A model generated the notes under the pieces. It saw nothing but the letters and a program-made list of their open reading frames with translations, ran no database searches and had not been told where the DNA came from. This document shows, piece after piece, positions 56,673 to 64,000 of a DNA stretch of 64,000 nucleotides. Location of the stretch: positions 8,928,001 to 8,992,000 of the forward strand of contig CM075101.1 of NCBI GenBank assembly GCA_037576195.1, written 5' to 3'. Made by a program: the position numbers and the translations under genes. Each line of letters begins with the position of its first letter. The stretch's first letter is position 1. This DNA is from Phytoseiulus persimilis (Eukaryota > Arthropoda > Arachnida > Mesostigmata > Phytoseiidae).

Positions 56673-57893
56673 GACCAATCTCGCGAAATTGGCGGTCAAA
56701 AAAAGAAGATACCGGGCACCGAGAGAAAATCGATGGATTCGTGTGCTCGGGGGCCTCGGTGAACTATATATTTCAAGGGGTTTCGAAATGGCTGCCTCGG
56801 GCTCGGATACAGAGGCTCGAACGTTTCTTAAAGCAGGCGGGCGTCTAGAGTCTTGCGCGGTTTATCGCAGGCCCTCGCTTGTAGAATTGACCAAACACTG
56901 AAATCCATTGGGTTCAGGTCGGGAGAATACGGAGGCCACTCAGAGCACGTGATGAAGTCTGGAAATGTGCTCGATCCACTGCTGAGTTTCCTCCGCACGA
57001 TGAGCGGGCGCGGAATCCTGCTGGAAAGTCCAGCGACCTTCACCGAAATGTTCCCGGGCCCACGGAGCGACAACTGCTCCGAAAATATCACGGCGTTACA
57101 CTTCAGCGTCGATTTCCACTCCTGCCTGCACGAAAACCAAGGGTGTCTTGCCTGTGGCACAAATTCCGGCCAAGACCATGACTGATAGTGGATTTTGGCG
57201 GTGCTCCACTATTCGAGAGGTTGAAGGCGGCTCTGAACACCGAATGCGATCGTTCTGGCGATTGAGAGACTGTTCGATCGTCGACAACTTCTCGTCAGTG
57301 AACAGGATAGTTTCCCATGCCGGACCTGCGGCCCGCTTGGCAAGATCACGGTATCGTTGCAGTCTTATACGCTTGTTATCTTCGGTCAGTCGCTGGCCTT
57401 CTCTCAGCTTGTAGGCCTTAAGGCCGAGTACATTTTTCGCCATTTGGCGCAATGATTCGCCTTTGAGGCCAAGCTCACGAGCGATTTTCCACAGGGATTT
57501 CCGGGGATTTCATTGAAGTCTCTTCTTAAGGATGTTCCGATTCCTGGGACAGTTCACGGTTGGTTTCCTGCCTCGTCCCGGACGATCTCCATGATGGACA
57601 AGCTCGCGAAACCTGCGGATTGCTTTCGACACGGTCGATTTGGGAGCACCAACCAAGCGAACGATGTCACACTGAGAATAATGCCGCTGGAATAATTCCA
57701 AAATCAGGGAACGCTCGCTGGGAACGCTCGTCATCCTGGAGAAAAAATGTCAACAACTTGGAGCCCGTACGCACGGAGTGAGGGAACGACGAATGGCTTC
57801 TGAACGCATCGTCATAAACTTCGTTGTCATCCATGTCACAGCGAGACTTACAGCTCGTTTGAAAGAAAGTTCACGTTATTTCTGGTCACCCTG
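56673..57893 (-). pseudogene. Tc1-like transposon relic inside the satellite
   Basis: On the minus strand an N-terminal HTH frame (57734-57513) reads MTSVPSERSLILELFQRHYS, GAPKSTVSKAIRRF and GRGRKPT. It is followed in another frame by KIARELGLKGESLRQMAK, ILFTDEKLSTIEQ (first Asp) and GKTPLVFVQAGVEI. A third frame gives WPPYSPDLNPMDFSVW (final catalytic region). The right terminus at 57865-57893 reads, on the minus strand, cagggtgaccagaaataacg, a typical Tc1-type end. The matching left end is missing, so the element is truncated on that side. Satellite monomers resume immediately outside. Confidence 0.83.
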
Positions 57894-58235
57894 CACTTTC
57901 CAAGTCTGAAGTGGTGATCCCGAGACCAATCTGACAAAACTTAGCCGAGTCTGGAGGGGTGATTCCGAGACAAATCTGACCGTACTTTTCAAAGCCTGGA
58001 GGGGTGGTTCCGGGACCAATCTGACAATATTTTCCTGAGTCTGGAGGGGTGATCCCGAGACCAATCTGACAATATTTTTCCGAATCTGGAGGGGTGATTC
58101 CGAGACCAATCCGACCGTACTTTTCAAAACCTGGAGAGATGATTCCAGGACCAATCTGACCATACTTCTCCGAATCTGGAGGGGTGATTACGAGATCAAT
58201 CTGACCATACTTCTCAGAACCATGATGCTGACCCA
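57894..58235 (-). repeat. 45-bp satellite array C
   Basis: Seven more monomers of the array B type beyond the Tc1-like relic, more diverged, ending near 58230. Confidence 0.9.
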
Positions 58236-60664
58236 GTGAAGAGAGAGAAAAGTGCCTCGAGGCCAGGGCAGGATCCTATCGAGAATCGGTGGCCACTCCC
58301 GAAGGTCTCATGATACTACATGTGAGGCAATGTGTGTCTGTCAGCAGTAGACTCCCGAAGCAAGGGACGGAGCAGCCAGCGTATTCGGCCGAAGGCCGGC
58401 TAGTACACAATAAAAGTATATCCGAATACATGCTCAACGGGCGTTTTCTCTCCATTCGCGTACTTCCGATGAAGGGTCCATTCCTCCCGCGGAACCCTCC
58501 AGCAAGCGGAAACCATTGACTCATTTTCAGCGGATTCCCATGTTTGACAGAGCCGAGAGATCGTCCCTCCAAGGACGCGCTCCCACATTGTATGAGTGGG
58601 CTCTCCGCGGACGCAGGTGAGTGTATTGTGGGTATGATGAAAGCACACAGGTACGACCCGGTGCTGGGGCCCAGATGACGCTGGCGCCCAACTGACGGCG
58701 GAGCGCAATGGACGCCGGTGCCCAATCGACGCCGGCGCCCAAGTGACGTGCACCGCCTAAAACCTGTGGTTGTGTGGTCGGCGTGTGGCTGGTTTTGACA
58801 TGCCCGATATTGAGTTCCAGTCCTCGTCCGACATTTTGTCCGATTTCCCAATAAAAACGAAGTGAACGACCCTGGGCTGCAAAATCCTGCTATTCATCCG
58901 ATGAAGAAAATGCATGGAGGACCACGTTTCGAGCGTTTTAACATGTAGTATCATTTCAGTTTTGGGAAATGAGCTCGAGTACTTTTTCCCCTACATCAAC
59001 TGTCGTTCATAATTCATGATACAAGATCTGCCCTCGAGCCACATAAGGATCTCAAATGTTTCCTTTTCTGCCGGGAACGCACCAGAAGAGCCCATCCGCC
59101 GCTAGATCGTATAGCGGCGAATGGGCTCTAGTCTCATATAGCGCTACACACTACACGATACGCACGCCACGGGCCCGATCCCCGCGATAATCAGATTGGG
59201 GAGTGAACCGACAACCCCGTGAGAGCCTTTCCAGGCGCTCGACCGTGGAGACAAGCGCCAGAGCTTCTTCCCCGACCTGAGTGTAATTTCTTCAAGATGG
59301 ACTGAGAGACTTCGAGACATGGGAAACCGCCTTTTCAGTCCTGTCCGAAGGGCTCTGTAGCACCACGCCTACCAAGCCGGCATCGTGGTTATTGTACTGC
59401 ATGGCGGAAGATGCCGCGGATGACTCATTTCCCTCCTTCACACGCTTCTCAGGTCAGAGATAGACTGCGTTGGCCACACTGTCTGGACAGGATCAGTCGT
59501 CTGCTATGTCTTGCTGAAATCTCGGCGGGCAGGGGTGGCCTCCAACGAGTATCCTGGGGAGGCACCAAAGAACTCAACGAAGACTGACCGATAGAGAGCT
59601 CAAGATATCTCGAGTACCCGGCCGTCGAGAGTGAGAGTGTGCTTCCGGATGTTGTTAATCCGTTTTTCCAAGTGAAGTTCAGCAGGGGATTCGACTTACG
59701 GGGTTGTAGATGTTCCAGTTCTGCCGGCATGTGCTCTCGCTCGGTATCGACCTCCGGGGAGTGAGTGGGGAGCACCCTCGAAGCGACTCGATAGTTAGCA
59801 TCGAAAATGGCGACGGTCTCGAGGTCTCAACCAACACTTCGAGTGTACCGGTCAGACGTTGGATATTTGCAGTGGTGCAACCCAAGACTCGACATGTAGA
59901 TTGCCCCTATCTCTCTGTCGGTCTCAATGTCAGGCACATCCTCGTGAGTGATCTGTTCGTCTGACCCAAAGATCAACGGTTGCAAGGTCCTCGCAAGATT
60001 CAACTTTGTTCCGGCTTCGGTCTGCTTCCGAGCTTGATCGGCTCCAGCTTCACCATATTCGGTTGCAGCGAAATCGTTTGAGTCGGTTCCTCTCTCCGCT
60101 GCGGGAGCTTCATGGGACTCCGCTGAGAAGTCCCCCGGCACTTTCATGATTCGGCAGGATGAAATCTGCGCAAGTGGATCGGCTCCGATTCTGAGCACGA
60201 AATGTCACTGTTGGCCCAGATGACGGAGCCAAAAATCCTGACGCGAGTGCTGGCCAACTTGAAAAGGCCGAAAAATCAGCCGAAATTTCGGTTGAAGGAA
60301 GCCCCCTCTGAAGGCACCGCGTCTTTTTCACCCACTCCCCGAGGAGCTCACCACGACAGCAGAGCTTTACTGTTGGCACCAGGCCCGCGCCTCAATTTTA
60401 CTCGGAGTTCGAGAGCGCCAGAATCCTGAAATCACCGTGCTCTCTGCTTGGCCGCAAGTCTCAACGTGCGAGTCGCATGCCGCACAAGGCCAGCAATAGC
60501 AACAACGAGCTCTTCCAGCAAACCTCCGAAAACGCTTTGCGGATCCTCTGCGAGTCGCAATTGAGCAAGACAGAAATTATGACATCAGAAACGACCCGAC
60601 GATCGTTTCGAACGCGCTCTGCAAGGAATCCGCGGCCACAACGACCAAATCGAGTTCATATGAT
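58236..60664. other. No recognised gene
   Basis: Holds the GC-rich repeat at 58655-58750 and several minus-strand frames of 90-125 codons (for example 60198-59827) with no recognisable motifs. Confidence 0.3.
58655..58750. repeat. GC-rich tandem repeat, about 20-bp unit (second locus)
   Basis: Units of type 'gacgccggcgcccaa' spaced about 20 bp, five copies; reverse complement of the unit at 46410-46495. Confidence 0.65.
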
Positions 60665-60673
60665 ACCCCCGGA
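60665..60673. repeat. 9-bp target duplication, left
   Basis: acccccgga, repeated exactly at 61531-61539. Confidence 0.85.
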
Positions 60674-61094
60674 CGGTCTAGGACATTTTGGCTTTTGACA
60701 TTTTGGCTTCGGACGTTCTGGCACGGACACTTTGGCCCCGAAGACAGTTTGGCTTCAGACATTTTGGCCTCGGAGACATCTTGGCTTAAGACATTTTGGC
60801 CTCGGAGACATCTTGGCTCAGGACATTTTGGTCTCGGAGACATAGTGGCTTAGGACATTTTGGCCTCAGAGACATCTCGGCTCAGGACATTTCGGCCTCG
60901 GAGTGTTTGGCTTCGGACGTTTCGACTCGATTTCGATGGCGAGTTATATTCGATACCTTGAGGGTTTGACCAATGCTTGCGTAGCTTATCCGTTGTTCTG
61001 ATGACCTTTACCGATCTTGACGTAGGCCCTCGCGAATCGAGCCTGTTTTCAGATTCCATACCGCTAGCTTTGTAACCCGAATATAGGAGTACGG

Positions 61095-61128
61095 GATGAT
61101 TTCCGCGCCACGGAGAGCGGAAATCATC
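61095..61128. other. Hairpin 1 in foldback centre
   Basis: 12-bp perfect stem (gatgatttccgc at 61095-61106 with its complement at 61117-61128), 10-nt loop. Confidence 0.8.
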
Positions 61129-61159
61129 TGACATTAATATCTGCTAGTATCTTGTTGAG

Positions 61160-61215
61160 CATGATTCTATCGAAGCTACAAGGCCTCTTTCCGATCAATT
61201 CAGGATAGAATCATG
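61160..61215. other. Hairpin 2 in foldback centre
   Basis: 12-bp perfect stem (catgattctatc at 61160-61171, complement at 61204-61215), 32-nt loop. Confidence 0.8.
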
Positions 61216-61530
61216 GTTGGCAACATGGGAAGATCCTCGCAGGAATCGATATCAAGTGATTCCCGCTCTCCGTGGTGCGGAATTCATTCCTGCTCTAAGA
61301 TAGCGGACGAGATGCACCATAGATCCGGGTGTACCATACGACTTCGCTCTCCGAAGATGAGGATGTCCTAAGCCAGGATGTCTCCGAGGCCAAGATGTCC
61401 AGAGCCAAGATGTCTCCGAGGCCAAAATGTCCAAAGCCAAGATGTCTCCGAGGCCAAAATGTCTAAAGCCAAAGAGTCCGTGCCAAAACGTCTGAAGCCA
61501 AAACGTCCAAAGCCAAAATGACCGGCTCCG

Positions 61531-61539
61531 ACCCCCGGA
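61531..61539. repeat. 9-bp target duplication, right
   Basis: acccccgga, identical to 60665-60673. Confidence 0.85.
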
Positions 61540-61977
61540 GACATCTGAACGAGGACGTGGCAGAAACCGAAGAGCCGGAGAGAAGCTCCAGGCAGGACTT
61601 CGTGTGATACTCGAGAAGGCAACGAATGCGTCCCACTCGCTCTCCACCAAGTTAATTTGTCGCACTCGCCACGTCCGCTGAGGATGTACTTCTGATTCGG
61701 GCACTTGTGTCGCAGGCGCCCTCCACGAGAGCGTCGCGAAAAACAGCCCAAATGGCGCGTTCCAAGCCCGTCTACCGGCGGTGAGAGGAAGACGAAGCGG
61801 TACACCCCGAGGGATCGGAAGTTGATCGAAAAGAGATTACCACGAGAATCCCAGACTTCTCCGCGGGAACTCGCTCGTGATACAACACAGAGCGGAAAAC
61901 ACGGTCGGTATACCCGCCATGACGCCAGCGGCGGGCAACACGCGAACAGCGTGGGTGCGGGCGCAAAACGGCGTGTT

Positions 61978-62520
61978 TTCAGGGGTCCGTGTCACAGCTA
62001 ATGGATGCATTCCTGCAGACGGAAACTGAGCGCGCTGAATCCGAATTCCGGAGGGTTCTGTGAGACAACCACTCATTCGTCGAGTGTCGCCATGATATTC
62101 GTACCGGGAGTCAAATGACGAGAACGAAGTTCATCCGCGGGCCACGAATGGTCATGGGATGCCTTCGTCCTAGGTTTCGGAGACTTCCCACGCTGCGAAA
62201 GCCCTTGGACACCCGAATCTGACAAAATACTCACTGTTTAGCAGTTTGCGCCCCGTTTCGGACGCTCGATTCTCCCCGCCTGCGAATTTGCTGCATCTCG
62301 GTTGCGCTCGAGCGGGAAAGCCGTGTCGTCGGGAGAAACGCGCGCCGAAAGCTGTCTCATCCTAGAAGGCGAGGAATACAAGCAAGCTCCCCTCAATGAG
62401 TACCGGCCGCTCGCCGCTCAGCGTCCATCAGCCTGGAGTTTGAGTCTGGCCCACGGGGACTTTTTGTCGGATGGGATTCTAGAATATCTGGAGTGAAGAA
62501 TACAGGGGTTTTTTTCCATT
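61978..62520 (+). repeat. Dispersed repeat family X, copy 2
   Basis: Inverse-oriented partner of 16950-17533; the internal order of shared blocks is conserved, with small indels. No protein family is recognised. Confidence 0.75.
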
Positions 62521-62754
62521 GTGAGCACTCCGTCAGCGAGCACCAACAACTTGAAGCCCTGAATCGTTCTGTTGGAAACGTGGAATTGTGCCGCTCGATC
62601 CTCACTGTAAATGGATTCATCTGACGAGACGGAAAACACGTGTGGCCCTCATGGATACTGCAGAAGAACTTCTTTATTCTTTTTACTTGAGAGAGACGTG
62701 TGTTTCAGCTTAGCGGCGCTGCCTGAACACTTGGTGATCATGGCTATGGCGGTT

Positions 62755-62875
62755 ATGGTCCGGGACCCCGAGAATACGACCCCGAAACACATGACCCCGA
62801 AAAGGATGGTCCCGTAACAAACGACTCCGAAATCAAAGAACCCGAAACCCAGGTCCCCGAAAACACCCTCTCCCA
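62755..62875 (+). repeat. 16-bp tandem array
   Basis: About seven units of type gaccccgaaaacacat (gaccccgaa core) with divergent spacers. Unit length and style resemble the arms of the two foldback elements, but no inverted partner is seen nearby. Confidence 0.6.
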
Positions 62876-63714
62876 AAATCGAAGCGGTCGACGCTGCCTC
62901 AGCGAGATAGAGCTGCCCACATGACTGATGACGGAGGTCGGTAGAGAGTGTCAGAAAACACTGAGTCTCATTGAAGAGCCACTTTCGACTCTCTCAACGA
63001 TGTTTCAACCGCAAACGATTGCTCTAGATTGATGCCAACGACAGAGTGAATTCAATTACCATCACTGGTCGTCTTTCGGCGCTGTTAGGTTTTGAAGGAA
63101 AATGCTCCGCTCATAGGTACTCGGAATCAATCCTCGGGTCCGTGTGGCAGAACGCTTGGATTCCTTCCTGCAGGGGGTCAATTGGAATTTCCTCTCAGGG
63201 AATAGAGTCTTTGATACTAGATCTCATATCCGGGAGCAAGAATATCGGAGCTCATCTGTGTTCGCTATTGCTAAATATCGACTCATGGGGAAAAGTTCAG
63301 TGACTGAGCGGCAAGAGAGGCTAGCCGTGTCACTTGAGCGGAGTGAGGGAGATGTCTGAGTTTTCCCTCGACAGCCTCACTGAGCTGCAGGCCGGAGTCG
63401 AATTATGTAATTGAGCCTTAACCGTTCTGGATTATATTGGAATGGCATTGTATCGAACTTGGTAATGTCCTGCAGTACTCCGACTCCACTGTGGCCGTTC
63501 GGCGAATTTGATTGCTACCCTCTCCACTTGAAGGTCAACAAAGGTTCCTTCGGGTGAACATTATCCGCAATTATGTCCACCGAATTCATTCAGTTCGGAT
63601 GTATGGAAACATGTTATGAGTATCCTCTCATGAATGAGCCCGGCTTCATGATTAGGGCGTGAGGGGGGCCTGAGATGGAAAATAAATTACACCTAATCTT
63701 CGGCATGCCCCAAC
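62876..63714. other. No recognised gene
   Basis: Short frames only; presumed flank of MULE copy 4. Confidence 0.35.
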
Positions 63715-64000
63715 ATGTCGAACTTGGAAGAGGATTTCAAATCGGCGTCTGTTCTGGATGTTTCGGATTCCTCGGAATAAATTCCCAAAGTTTGGTATGA
63801 TGAATTCCCGTCCTACAAGGGCAATTCATTGTTCGAAAGCGACCGTTATCTTTATGAGGTGGACAAGAAGAACAACGACAAGCTCTATTGTCGTTGTATA
63901 CGCAAGCAAAACGCCGGATGTCCAGCGCGCATCATAGTGTTGAAGTTAGGAATTTCATGGTATCCGATGCCTCGTCCCGATTGCTCGTACGCGATACTTT
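63715..64000 (+). pseudogene. FLYWCH zinc-finger N-terminus of MULE transposase, copy 4 (runs off window)
   Basis: ATG at 63715 (MSNLEEDFKSASVLDVSDSS), a single TAA at 63778-63780, then in the same frame VWYDEFPSYKGNSLFESDRY, LYEVDKKNNDKLYCRCIRKQ and AGCPARIIVLKLG. The core pattern Y-x-K...L-Y-C-R-C-x(6)-G-C-P-A-R is a FLYWCH zinc finger (metal ligands C, C, H, H; the histidine pair would lie beyond or near the window end). By analogy with the other three copies it is probably the DNA-binding N-terminus of a MULE transposase. The TAA may be real decay, or the true start may lie after it. Confidence 0.75.

Larger units (their letters stand above)
60674..61530. mobile_element. Foldback transposon (857 bp) with tandem-repeat arms
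   Basis: The left arm (60674-60925) is built from about 16-bp units of type gacattttggcttcgg, many paired into a 31-32-bp higher unit (gacattttggcctcgg then agacatcttggctta). The right arm (61350-61530) is its reverse complement in the same order, including a distinctive variant (left gttctggcacggacac; right complement gttttggcacggactc). The element is flanked by a perfect 9-bp duplication. The centre is unique, has no ORF of note and contains two perfect hairpins. Arm structure and 9-bp TSD match Drosophila FB-type foldback elements, which are linked to MULE transposases. Confidence 0.88.

Overview
This is a eukaryotic, arthropod-type window with no prokaryotic features. It is probably from a chelicerate such as a tick. 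I infer this from the long C-terminal LINE reverse-transcriptase ORF ending in a CxxC/HxxxxC motif, the Helentron-type Helitron, the P52rIPK-like hAT transposase and the FLYWCH-MULE transposases, a mixture I associate with tick and other arachnid genomes. Genus-level assignment is not possible from sequence reading alone. Only one locus looks like a single-copy host gene: an IWS1-like transcription-elongation factor gene at 36949-39171. Nearly everything else is transposable element, relic or satellite.

Layout. 1-2070: a 45-bp satellite with an orientation switch near 195. 2075-2590: a hAT-type MITE fragment beside an endonuclease fragment. 3969-4475: two small tandem arrays. 5193-14569: a large degenerate Helentron (N-terminal domain, HUH Rep, Pif1 helicase, endonuclease, then an RPA-like gene). 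It is interrupted at 6312-7573 by a LINE/tRNA-like insertion flanked by a 15-bp target duplication. 14847-15665: FLYWCH-MULE copy 1. 16.0-19.3 kb: small repeats and an ISXO2/Merlin-like relic. 20.1-22.7 kb: a 5'-truncated Copia retrotransposon (minus strand). 23.4-25.35 kb: a decayed Gypsy element (minus). 25.5-25.85 kb: a LINE tail. 27.54-29.86 kb: MULE copy 2, split by a complete mariner with perfect 31-bp TIRs and an intact DD34D transposase. 31.3 and 40 kb: two mariner relics. 34.06-34.46 kb: a small foldback-like element. 36.95-39.17 kb: the IWS1-like gene. 41.3-42.2 kb: two hAT MITEs with perfect 8-bp TSDs. 43.4-44.35 kb: a hAT transposase relic. 47.0-49.49 kb: MULE copy 3, split by a 1015-bp hAT-like element. 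49.68-58.23 kb: the same 45-bp satellite in the opposite orientation, with a decayed Tc1-like element inside. 60.67-61.53 kb: a foldback element with a perfect 9-bp TSD. 62-62.9 kb: a dispersed repeat and a 16-bp array. 63.7 kb to the end: a FLYWCH domain (MULE copy 4) running off the window.

How the parts relate. Several nestings can be dated by reading frame, because host frames resume exactly after an insertion: LINE into Helentron, mariner into MULE, hAT-like element into MULE. The foldback element's 9-bp TSD is the length made by Mutator-like transposases, and this window holds four FLYWCH-MULE copies, so mobilisation of the foldbacks by these MULEs is a reasonable hypothesis. The hAT MITEs could likewise depend on a hAT transposase such as the relic 1.1 kb away. 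The long open frames across the satellite follow from a 45-bp unit (a multiple of three) without stop codons and are not taken as genes.
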